NCBI GenBank assembly: GCA_021767245.1 | Contig: JAASTO010000178.1 | Span: 1-5,305, forward strand | Reading direction: 5' to 3' | Length of the DNA: 5,305 nt | From: Balneolaceae bacterium | GTDB lineage: Bacteria; Bacteroidota; Rhodothermia; Balneolales; Balneolaceae | Shown: positions 1 to 5,305 of the stretch, one piece after another | Position numbering within the stretch: position 1 is the stretch's first letter | How the letters are laid out: every line of letters starts with the position of its first letter | The notes under the pieces: model-generated | What the model was told of the DNA's origin: nothing | Database searches by the model: none | The model's input: the letters and a program-made list of their open reading frames with translations, nothing else | Made by a program: the position numbers and the translations under genes

Positions 1-1
1 A

Positions 2-916
2 TTATTCTCTTTCGAAGTGTTACCACCACTTAAGGGACAGAATATCCGATCCTTATTCGATCACATGGATCCACTCATGGAATTCAAGCCACCGTTTGTG
101 GATGTTACCTACCATCGGGAGGAATATGTGTATAAGAAGCGGGGAAATGGCCTTTTAGAGCGAAAAACGGTGCGAAAACGACCCGGTACAGTAGGTATCT
201 GTGCGGCGATCCAAAATCATTATAAAGTGGATGCGGTGCCTCACATCATTTGTGGTGGATTCACCAAAGAGGATACCGAAAATGCGCTCATTGACCTTAA
301 TTTTCTAGGTATTGATAATGTACTGCTCATTCAGGGCGATACCCGAAAGCCGGAGCGGGAATTTGTACCTGAACCCGATGGTCATGCTTATGCATCTGAG
401 CTTATTGAACAAGTGGTTGACCTGAATAAAGGGGTTTATCTGGATGAGGAATTGGAGAATGCTCAGCCTTCTGACTTTTGTATTGGAGTGGCCGGCTATC
501 CGGAGAAGCATTTTGCGGCTCCCAACATGCAAACCGATCTCAAATACCTGAAATTAAAACAGGAGAAAGGGGCCGATTACATTGTCACACAGATGTTCTT
601 TGATAATCAGAGCTATTTTAATTTTGTGGATAGTTGCCGAGAAAATGGTATCACATTGCCGATCATCCCTGGATTGAAACCGATCACGTCTATTAAACAG
701 CTAACGATACTTCCACTGCTATTTCACGTTGACTTACCCATGGAGCTGACTACTGAACTTGAAACATGCAGTGACAACGAACAGGTTCGTCAGGTAGGGA
801 TCGAGTGGACCATTGCACAATCAAAGGAACTCATGCAGTATGGCGTGCCAAGCCTTCATTATTACTCAATGGGTAAATCGGTTTCGGTGTATGAAGTGGC
901 AAAAGTACTGTTTTGA
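2..916 (+). CDS. metF: 5,10-methylenetetrahydrofolate reductase (MetF), 5'-truncated by the window edge
   Basis: Cytosolic FAD enzyme that reduces 5,10-methylene-THF to 5-methyl-THF, the methyl donor for methionine synthase. The reading frame is open back to base 2 and encodes LFSFEVLPPLKG. This is the conserved beta-strand 1 motif of the family, and its Glu (bases 14-16) corresponds to the catalytic Glu of E. coli MetF (FEFFPP). The GTG at 17 lies inside this motif, so it is not the true start, and roughly 10-15 N-terminal residues lie outside the window. Further family hallmarks follow in order: VTYHREE, AVPHIICGG, LLIQGDTRKP (the Asp near the flavin), VAGYPEKH, VTQMFFDNQSYFNF, PIIPGLKPI, and a C-terminal LHYYSMGKSVSVYEVAKVL. 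About 304 residues are visible, which fits the usual length of about 300-320. The TGA stop at 914-916 is only 10 bp from the stop of the convergent gene. I am sure of the family; the start cannot be seen. Confidence 0.96.
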   Translation, partial: LFSFEVLPPLKGQNIRSLFDHMDPLMEFKPPFVDVTYHREEYVYKKRGNGLLERKTVRKRPGTVGICAAIQNHYKVDAVPHIICGGFTKEDTENALIDLNFLGIDNVLLIQGDTRKPEREFVPEPDGHAYASELIEQVVDLNKGVYLDEELENAQPSDFCIGVAGYPEKHFAAPNMQTDLKYLKLKQEKGADYIVTQMFFDNQSYFNFVDSCRENGITLPIIPGLKPITSIKQLTILPLLFHVDLPMELTTELETCSDNEQVRQVGIEWTIAQSKELMQYGVPSLHYYSMGKSVSVYEVAKVLF

Positions 917-926
917 TTTGGTAGTA

Positions 927-1442
927 TCAGTAATGATCGATCTCTTTTTCGAGACAGCGTTCCAGAAATCGGTGTAGATTGGTCATTTGCTTGTGCCCCA
1001 GGCGCTGACCAAAATAGGCCACCAGATACAGGCTCAGAAAAACAAGCAAAAGAACAGGAACGAGCCATAAGAGTGTTGCCGGCTTACCCAGCGACCAATA
1101 CGAAAGTCCGATCATGGAAATGATCATGATAGCAAACCCAATGGCTGCATAGAAAAATACGAACATGGTCCACACGGATGGTTTGGGTCCATACAATCCT
1201 CGAATGCGTGTTTTTTCTTCCTCATCATCTGTATCAAGGGTGATGGTGAGCTGTGGCGACCAAAAATGCTGTTCCTCTTCAGGTGGACAAATGGTAGCAT
1301 ATCCCTTAGTCGATTCCCCGCTGCAAAGCCTGCCTTCATCCCTGAGTTGCTGTCGAATTCGCCGGTTCACTTCCTCAGGGGTCAAAGGGGTTTCGATGTA
1401 AATCCTGGGTCTGATGCGTTTGAATTCAATAGGCTCACTCAT
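927..1442 (-). CDS. Conserved-looking two-TM membrane protein of unknown function
   Basis: 171 residues, not assigned to a named family. Residues 1-90 are polar and probably soluble: a basic segment (KRIRPRIYIE) and a helix-like stretch (TPEEVNRRIRQQLRDEG), then a likely beta-rich part with FWSPQLTITLD (60-70), an acidic run DTDDEEEK (70-77), and TRIRGLYGPKPSVWT. Two hydrophobic segments follow at about 91-113 (WTMFVFFYAAIGFAIMIISM...) and 122-144 (TLLWLVPVLLLVFLSLYLVAY), joined by a short loop. The tail after residue 145 is basic and helical (GQRLGHKQ...HRFLERCLEKEIDHY). There is no signal peptide. Two TMs imply that N- and C-termini are on the same side, probably cytoplasmic. The general plan (small domain, GP.P.VWT motif, two TMs) resembles uncharacterised Bacteroidota proteins as I remember them. 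The ATG start lies 3 nt after the cupin stop, so it is the last gene of the lacI-purC-cupin operon. No cysteine or histidine cluster suggests catalysis. Confidence 0.8.
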   Translation of the reverse strand: MSEPIEFKRIRPRIYIETPLTPEEVNRRIRQQLRDEGRLCSGESTKGYATICPPEEEQHFWSPQLTITLDTDDEEEKTRIRGLYGPKPSVWTMFVFFYAAIGFAIMIISMIGLSYWSLGKPATLLWLVPVLLLVFLSLYLVAYFGQRLGHKQMTNLHRFLERCLEKEIDHY

Positions 1443-1445
1443 GGG

Positions 1446-1814
1446 TCAGATCCAGCTTTGGTCCTCAATAGCCACTGTTTTGTTAGTTTTGGCTGAACCG
1501 GTGTGTAGGGTATGCTTCGGTTCAACCAGCATAACCCAGCACTCCTCTTCGGCTATGGGTAAATGATCAACCCCGGCCGGAACAATGTACATGTCGCCCT
1601 CATTTAGCAGAACATCTTCTCTGTCTCTGAATTTCAGAAGGAGAGTACCTTTGACGATGTAAAACAATTCATCCTCATTTTCATGATCATGCCAGATGAA
1701 TTCACCTTTAAGCTTGGCAAGCTTCACATATTGATCATTAAGTTCACCTACGATCTTGGGTGTCCAATACTCATCAAAGAGTTGAAATTTTTCTTTCAGG
1801 TTAGCTTTGAGCAT
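1446..1814 (-). CDS. Small single-domain cupin protein
   Basis: 122-residue protein with one conserved cupin barrel (Cupin_2-like). Motif 1 is G37-EFIW-H42-D-H44-x4-E49-x6-G56. Motif 2 is G73-DMYIV-P79-A-G81-VD-H84. The expected metal ligands (His42, His44, Glu49, His84) are all present, so it can probably bind a divalent metal. The N-terminal FDEYWTPKIVGELNDQYVKLAKLKGEF is typical of small bacterial cupins related to the mannose-6-phosphate isomerase C-terminal type. No substrate can be deduced: such proteins include dioxygenases, isomerases and sensors, and many are unassigned. The ATG start at 1814 lies inside the end of purC (14-nt overlap, different frame), and the stop is 3 nt before the next ATG, so translation is probably coupled to both neighbours. 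A purine-related role is possible from context only. Confidence 0.9.
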   Translation of the reverse strand: MLKANLKEKFQLFDEYWTPKIVGELNDQYVKLAKLKGEFIWHDHENEDELFYIVKGTLLLKFRDREDVLLNEGDMYIVPAGVDHLPIAEEECWVMLVEPKHTLHTGSAKTNKTVAIEDQSWI

Positions 1815-2766
1815 CCGAGAATATTGTCTTTAGTTTTGTATTCAGATCTGTTTCAAGCTGAGGCTTAAAAGGATTTCCTGTAAGCATTTCGAACAATTCG
1901 GCATAGCGTTCAAACACCTGCATTCTGAATTCATCGGGTAGATCCGGCAGTACCTGTCCATCCAGTCCCTGAAAATCATGCTCCATCAGCCATTCTCTTA
2001 GAAATTCTTTGGATAATTGTTTTTGCTGTTCTCCCTTTGCCTGACGCTCTTCATAACCCTCCAGATAAAAATATCGGGATGAATCCGTAGTATGCACCTC
2101 ATCGATCAGAGTCAGCTCACCCTCATACACTCCAAATTCATACTTGGTATCCACAAGGATCAATCCCTGTTCGGCGGCAACCGTAGTTCCTCGTTCAAAT
2201 AGATTAAAAGCTTTCTCCCTGACCTCACTCCAGAGCTCAGAAGTTACAATTCCTCGGTTCAGGATCTCTTTTTCCGAGATATCCTCATCATGACCTTCCT
2301 GAGCTTTTGTGGCAGGCGTCAGAATGGGTTCGGGAAATTTATCATGTTCCCTGAGGCCTTCAGGCATTTCAACTCCGCATAGCATGCGTTTACCTGATCG
2401 GTACACGCGCCAGGCATGTCCGGTAAGGTAACCGCGCATCACCACTTCGATCGGGATGGTATCACATTTTTTAGCAATGGTTACATTCGGGTGGGGGACA
2501 TCAATGATATGTGTAGCCACGATATCCTTTACCTTATCGAACGAAAAAGCGGCCAGTTGGTTCAGAATTTGTCCCTTAAACGGAATGGCCTGCTTCATGA
2601 TGTGATCGAAGGCAGAAATGCGGTCTGTGACCACAATACCGAGCTTATCGGAATCCAATTCATACACATCCCGAACCTTACCTTTATAAGGTTCTTTGAA
2701 ATCGGGGACGTTGGTATCGGTAATGCAGTGGTTTAATGCCTCTTCAGCTGAAAAATCTAAATTCAC
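1801..2766 (-). CDS. purC: Phosphoribosylaminoimidazole-succinocarboxamide synthase (SAICAR synthetase)
   Basis: Cytosolic purine-biosynthesis enzyme that joins CAIR and aspartate with ATP hydrolysis to form SAICAR. The 321 residues match the long family form; E. coli PurC is about 237. Visible motifs are GKVRDVYEL (29-37, nucleotide-binding strand), VTDRISAFDHIM (46-57), IPIEVVMRGYLTGHAWR (104-120, close to the first SAICAR synthetase signature), TPATKAQEGHDEDIS (150-164), LILVDTKYEFG (202-212, second signature) and LIDEVHTTDSSRYF (220-233). The start codon is GTG (2764-2766, read on the minus strand). No ATG, and no other start I could find, occurs in frame before the conserved core, and this GTG overlaps the TGA of the upstream regulator as GTGA, so coupled re-initiation is likely. 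The 3' end overlaps the cupin gene by 14 nt. There is no other pur gene in the window. Confidence 0.97.
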   Translation of the reverse strand: MNLDFSAEEALNHCITDTNVPDFKEPYKGKVRDVYELDSDKLGIVVTDRISAFDHIMKQAIPFKGQILNQLAAFSFDKVKDIVATHIIDVPHPNVTIAKKCDTIPIEVVMRGYLTGHAWRVYRSGKRMLCGVEMPEGLREHDKFPEPILTPATKAQEGHDEDISEKEILNRGIVTSELWSEVREKAFNLFERGTTVAAEQGLILVDTKYEFGVYEGELTLIDEVHTTDSSRYFYLEGYEERQAKGEQQKQLSKEFLREWLMEHDFQGLDGQVLPDLPDEFRMQVFERYAELFEMLTGNPFKPQLETDLNTKLKTIFSDAQS

Positions 2767-3782
2767 TTCTTGTTCTTATTTTCGGTTGAGCCTCTTTGAA
2801 TTAACACAGGGTTGATCGTGGTCTGATAGACTTCTTCATCCGGATTCTTAATGATCTGAGCAAGTCTTTTGGTAGCTTCCACACCAATGGTGTACATCTT
2901 TTGGTCGATGGTGGTCAGATCCAGATACTTGGTCAGTTTGATGTTATCATAACCCATGATTGCAATATCATCCGGTACTTTCATACCCAGTTTTGAAAGG
3001 GCGTATAAGGCACCAACGGCCTGTGTGTCGTTGGAGCAGAATATAGCATCCGGAAAATCACCTTGTTTATCAAATTTGTAAATGGCTTCAAAACCGGCCT
3101 CTTCTGTAAAGCCCCCGTGTTTGGTAGTATCACCGGTTTTAAAAAGGGATTCATCAATGGGCATCTTATAATTTTTAAGGGCATCCTTGAAGCCACGTAA
3201 TCTTTCCTTGGAAGTGTTGGAGATAACGATACTTTGGATCATCCCAATTCTTTCAAAACCCTGCTTAACCAAATGCTCACCGGCCATGTAGCCACCCTGA
3301 TAATCATTAAGCATAAAGTAGTTGTAGGCAGGGTGAGAGGAATTCACAAGTACGGCGGGAGTATGGGTAGCCTGCAGCCTTTGGTGAACGTCATCACTGA
3401 CATCAATGGAAAGCAGGATTACGGCATCAGCGGTGCCACGGTCAAAGAAGTTTTGCACGCCTTCCTCGGGATTCTTTGAACCGGTGTTGTATAAAATAAT
3501 ATCAAGGTCCATTTTTTTGATCTCATCCTTCACACCTTTCAAAACCTCATTGAAGTAAGGCGTTGTGAAGGAGGGAACCGCAATCGCCAGCATCTGTGGC
3601 TGCTTACTGGCAAGTTTCCGGGCACTTACCTGAGGACGGAAATTCAGTTCCTTGATCGCTTTTTCCACCTTGTTTTTTGTGGCTTCAGATACATTCTCTG
3701 AACCATTCAGCACCCTCGATACGGTAGATATGGCTACCTCAGCTTTTTTAGCTACCTCATATATTGTTACTTTTTTATTCAT
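2763..3782 (-). CDS. LacI/GalR-family transcriptional regulator
   Basis: 339 residues, the usual length for this family. The N-terminal LacI-type helix-turn-helix is at about 5-27 (TIYEVAKKAEVAISTVSRVLNG). By alignment with LacI YQ..R, the base-reading positions are Ile18, Ser19 and Arg23. The hinge helix is at about 50-60 (PQVSARKLASK), with Leu57 at the position of the minor-groove leucine. The effector domain resembles periplasmic sugar-binding proteins: LAIAVPSFTTPYFNEVLKG (65-83), RLRGFKDAL, AIFCSNDTQAVGALYAL with the conserved Asn-Asp, and VPDDIAIMGYDNIKL. It should be a dimeric, ligand-responsive DNA-binding protein. The effector is unknown. E. coli PurR is also of this family, but its effector-pocket residues are not recognisable here, so a purine ligand is only a contextual guess. 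It is the first gene of the operon, its TGA overlaps the purC GTG, and self-regulation is plausible. The ATG at 3782 has a short AGG 4 nt upstream. Confidence 0.95.
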   Translation of the reverse strand: MNKKVTIYEVAKKAEVAISTVSRVLNGSENVSEATKNKVEKAIKELNFRPQVSARKLASKQPQMLAIAVPSFTTPYFNEVLKGVKDEIKKMDLDIILYNTGSKNPEEGVQNFFDRGTADAVILLSIDVSDDVHQRLQATHTPAVLVNSSHPAYNYFMLNDYQGGYMAGEHLVKQGFERIGMIQSIVISNTSKERLRGFKDALKNYKMPIDESLFKTGDTTKHGGFTEEAGFEAIYKFDKQGDFPDAIFCSNDTQAVGALYALSKLGMKVPDDIAIMGYDNIKLTKYLDLTTIDQKMYTIGVEATKRLAQIIKNPDEEVYQTTINPVLIQRGSTENKNKK

Positions 3783-3811
3783 TATACCTGAAAAATTTAA
3801 TAGGAATTTAA

Positions 3812-3839
3812 TAACAAGCTAATATCTTTATCCTTGTTA
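3812..3839. promoter_or_regulatory. Inverted repeat in the regulator leader, possible operator
   Basis: TAACAAG (3812-3818) and its exact reverse complement CTTGTTA (3833-3839) are separated by 14 bp, giving half-site centres 21 bp apart, or two helical turns. The element lies between the candidate promoter at 3871-3900 and the ATG of the LacI-type regulator, where an autoregulatory roadblock site could sit. It lacks the central CpG usual for LacI-family operators, so binding by this regulator is not well supported. It could also be a weak RNA stem of 7 bp with a large loop, or chance. Confidence 0.25.
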
Positions 3840-3870
3840 ACCAGTATTAGGAAATCAATTTTAAGTTCCA

Positions 3871-3900
3871 ATTATAAACATCAATATCCTAAAATGTTAG
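3871..3900 (-). promoter_or_regulatory. Candidate sigma-70-like promoter for the lacI-like/purC operon
   Basis: Read on the minus strand, CTAACA (plus 3895-3900; 4 of 6 matches to TTGACA) is followed after 18 bp by a perfect TATAAT (plus 3871-3876). Transcription would start near 3864, leaving a leader of about 80 nt before the regulator ATG. In AT-rich DNA such matches are common, and primary-sigma promoters in Bacteroidota have a different consensus, so this is tentative. Confidence 0.35.
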
Positions 3901-3924
3901 CAGTAATACGTTTATTAATTTCAT

Positions 3925-3948
3925 AAAGTCAGGAACTTTTTAAAGTCA
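3925..3948. promoter_or_regulatory. Repeat cluster AAAGTCA / ACTTT / AAAGTCA upstream of crtB
   Basis: AAAGTCA occurs twice as a direct repeat (3925-3931 and 3942-3948; period 17 bp). Between the copies an inverted arm ACTTT (a 5-nt element within 3935-3940) pairs with either copy, making a near-palindrome with the second one. It sits 32-55 bp before the crtB ATG, a position typical of an activator or repressor site or of promoter elements. The protein that might bind is unknown, and chance occurrence in AT-rich DNA is possible. Confidence 0.25.
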
Positions 3949-3979
3949 ATTTAGGCTTTGTAAGTGAAATGGCACAATT

Positions 3980-4954
3980 ATGACAAACATTCTCAGATAT
4001 CCATACCACGTTATTCGTCCTTTGTACGAGAAAACCTCGTTTCACACATCTGTAATAGATGATGTAAAAGATGAATCCCTCAAGGAAGCGTACATGCATT
4101 GCCGGTCTATTACCAAAAAGCATGCAAAGACCTTTTATATGGCTACCCGTTTTTTACCTAATGAGAAGCAACGGGGGATATTCGCTATTTATGGATTGTG
4201 TAGATATCTGGATGATCTGGTAGATGAAGCCGAAGACCTGATCCATGATAAGAAGATCACTTTCGATCAGATCGATGAGAAACTTGAGATGTTCAAACAA
4301 AGGCTCATTGATGTATATGATGGAAAGATCGTGAACGATCCGATCCTCTCTGCCTTTTCAGATACCCTAAAGAAGTATCATATTTCAATGGATCTTCCAT
4401 TTTTGTTAATGGATGGGGTAAAGACGGATCTGGTAAAGGATCGCTTCGAGACGTTTGAAGAAGTCTATGATTACTCTTACAAAGTTGCTTCAGTGGTAGG
4501 CTTAATGACCTCGGAAGTATTCGGGTATACCAATAAAGATGCTCTTAGTTATGCGGTGGACCTTGGTATTGCTATGCAGCTCACGAATATTCTTAGGGAT
4601 GTAGGTGAAGATCTGGAACGTGATCGTATCTATATTCCGCAGGAAGATCTTAGAAAATTTGGTATCACTGAAGAAGATCTCTTCTCGAAAAACCTTGATG
4701 ATAAATTCAAGGAAATGCTCCAGTTTCAGATCGATCGGGCCAGAAAATACTATGAAAGATCAGACAAAGGTATTGCCCTTCTGAATAGTGACAGCCGTCT
4801 GCCGGTGTGTCTGGCTCGTCATAATTACAGTCGCATATTGAATAAGATTGAAGAAAACGATTACAATGTATTTGATACGCGAGCCTATCTGAACTACACC
4901 GAAAAACTCTCAATCCTTCCCCGCATTTTCATTGATATGAAATCAGCGAGTTAA
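3980..4954 (+). CDS. crtB: Phytoene synthase (squalene/phytoene synthase family)
   Basis: Condenses two geranylgeranyl-PP molecules through prephytoene-PP to phytoene, the first committed step of C40 carotenoid synthesis; it acts in the cytosol or at the membrane face. The 324 residues carry both Mg-diphosphate aspartate motifs: D78-D-L-V-D82 within YGLCRYLDDLVDE, and Q200-L-T-N203-I-L-R-D207-V-G-E-D211 followed by LERDRIYIP. Other family marks are SITKKHAKTFYMATRFLP (43-60), YSYKVASVVGLM (165-176) and ARKYYERSDKGIALL near the C-terminus. About 35 residues precede the conserved core, longer than in many CrtB proteins, with no signal peptide. A squalene-type (HpnC/HpnD or SQS) activity cannot be fully excluded from motifs alone, but the DRIYIP-type region fits phytoene synthase best. 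No desaturase (crtI) or cyclase lies within view. The ATG at 3980 has no strong Shine-Dalgarno and overlaps the stop of a possible 4-codon upstream ORF. Confidence 0.93.
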   Translation: MTNILRYPYHVIRPLYEKTSFHTSVIDDVKDESLKEAYMHCRSITKKHAKTFYMATRFLPNEKQRGIFAIYGLCRYLDDLVDEAEDLIHDKKITFDQIDEKLEMFKQRLIDVYDGKIVNDPILSAFSDTLKKYHISMDLPFLLMDGVKTDLVKDRFETFEEVYDYSYKVASVVGLMTSEVFGYTNKDALSYAVDLGIAMQLTNILRDVGEDLERDRIYIPQEDLRKFGITEEDLFSKNLDDKFKEMLQFQIDRARKYYERSDKGIALLNSDSRLPVCLARHNYSRILNKIEENDYNVFDTRAYLNYTEKLSILPRIFIDMKSAS

Positions 4955-4966
4955 TTTAGGTTTCAC

Positions 4967-4996
4967 TTGGAGAATCTTGCTGTAAAGTCCTATCAT
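4967..4996 (+). promoter_or_regulatory. Weak candidate promoter in the crtB-biotin carboxylase gap
   Basis: The 69-bp gap between crtB and the next gene holds TTGGAG (4967-4972), an 18-bp spacer, and TATCAT (4991-4996; 5 of 6 matches to TATAAT), about 27 bp before the next ATG. The -35 match is poor (3 of 6). No hairpin followed by a T-run is visible in the gap, so read-through from crtB is equally possible. Confidence 0.2.
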
Positions 4997-5023
4997 TAGG
5001 CAAAAATTCATAAACAGGATTCT

Positions 5024-5305
5024 ATGGCTGAAATCAAGAAAGTATTAGTTGCTAATCGCGGCGAGATCGCACTCCGAGTTATTCACACCTGTAAGGAATT
5101 AGGGATCAAAACGGTGGCGGTTTACTCTCGTCCCGATGCTCATTCTCCACATGTTTTGCATGCAGACGAATCTGTTTTTATAGGTGAGGCGGCTTCCTCA
5201 GAAAGTTACCTGGTGATTGATAAGATCATTGATGCTGCCAAGCAAACCGGAGCCGATGCCATTCATCCCGGTTATGGATTTCTCAGTGAAAATGCAGCTT
5301 TTGCC
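5024..5305 (+). CDS. accC: Biotin carboxylase subunit (AccC-like), N-terminal part; gene runs off the window
   Basis: ATP-dependent carboxylation of biotin on a carrier protein, feeding an acyl-CoA carboxylase (acetyl-CoA, or possibly propionyl-CoA or pyruvate). The 94 visible residues are the N-terminal (Rossmann-like) biotin carboxylase domain: KKVLVANRGEIALRVI (5-20), LGIKTVAVYSRPDAHSPHV, HADESVFIG, SSESYLVIDKII and the signature GADAIHPGYGFLSENAAFA at the edge. The ATP-grasp and C-terminal domains, and most of the expected 450-500 residues, lie beyond 5305. The start is ATG with an AGGA (5016-5019) 4 nt upstream; the MAEIKKVLVANRGEIA beginning is in register with the family, so the start is firm. 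The N-terminal domain does not separate AccC from PccA-, MccA- or PycA-type enzymes, so the symbol is provisional. It follows crtB in the same direction after 69 bp; co-transcription is possible but no shared function is evident. Confidence 0.92.
   Translation, partial: MAEIKKVLVANRGEIALRVIHTCKELGIKTVAVYSRPDAHSPHVLHADESVFIGEAASSESYLVIDKIIDAAKQTGADAIHPGYGFLSENAAFA

Noticed and set aside
17..19. GTG as the start codon of metF
   Set aside because: The frame continues upstream to base 2 and encodes the conserved LFSFE part of the MetF N-terminus, so the gene is cut by the window edge and does not begin here.
946..960. TCTC-N6-GAGA stem as an operon terminator
   Set aside because: Only a 4-bp stem, inside the coding end of the membrane protein gene, and not followed by a T-run on either strand.
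1165..1496. Two plus-strand ORFs of 76-78 codons opposite the membrane protein gene
   Set aside because: Serine-rich, low-complexity translations antisense to a well-supported gene in a tight operon; no motif or initiation signal.
2416..2736. 106-codon plus-strand ORF opposite purC
   Set aside because: It lies wholly antisense to the strongly conserved N-terminal part of purC, and its translation shows no recognisable domain.
3234..3479. 81-codon plus-strand ORF opposite the LacI-type regulator
   Set aside because: Antisense to a canonical effector domain with no recognisable protein features; shadow ORF.
3781..3786. TATAAT on the minus strand directly at the regulator ATG
   Set aside because: It overlaps the start codon, so transcription from it would begin inside the gene; the copy at 3871-3876 is better placed.
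3929..4123. 64-codon minus-strand ORF spanning the intergenic region and the start of crtB
   Set aside because: Most of it is antisense to crtB codons, with no supporting motif; it would also need to overlap the candidate regulatory repeats.
3980..5305. crtB plus biotin carboxylase as a dedicated biosynthetic cluster
   Set aside because: No other carotenoid or carboxylase gene is in view, the pathways share no direct step, and the 69-bp gap has its own possible promoter; ordinary adjacency is enough to explain it.

Overview
The window looks like ordinary chromosomal DNA from a member of the Bacteroidota/Balneolota/Rhodothermota (FCB) group. This rests on three protein-level signs and is an inference, not a database result. 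The methylenetetrahydrofolate reductase has the SFEVLPPLKG-type N-terminus seen in that group. SAICAR synthetase is the long form (about 320 residues), not the roughly 240-residue enterobacterial form. The phytoene synthase has an N-terminal extension and an HAKTFYMATRFLP-type entry that I associate with Balneolia/Rhodothermia-like CrtB more than with flavobacterial CrtB. Base composition is moderate to slightly AT-rich, and Shine-Dalgarno sequences are weak or absent before most starts.

Layout. The left edge cuts into metF (+), which runs to 916. It converges, with only 10 bp between stops, on a compact minus-strand cluster. In transcription order this cluster is a LacI-family regulator (3782 to 2763), purC (2766 to 1801), a small cupin protein (1814 to 1446) and a two-TM membrane protein of unknown function (1442 to 927). 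The junctions are very tight: a 4-nt overlap with a GTG start, a 14-nt overlap and a 3-nt gap. They argue for one transcript with translational coupling. To the right, a 197-bp AT-rich divergent intergenic region (3783-3979) separates this operon from crtB (+, 3980-4954). After a 69-bp gap comes the start of a biotin carboxylase gene (+, 5024 to beyond the right edge).

How the genes fit together. metF (one-carbon/methionine), purC (purines), crtB (first committed step of C40 carotenoids) and the biotin carboxylase (acyl-CoA carboxylation) are housekeeping or pigment genes of separate pathways. The only arrangement with a possible regulatory story is the LacI-type repressor gene leading the purC operon, facing crtB across a shared intergenic region that contains small repeats of possible operator type.

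I see no mobile element, CRISPR array, RNA gene, toxin-antitoxin pair or defence system, and nothing that supports a novel multi-gene system. The findings are modest leads about regulation and one unknown membrane protein.
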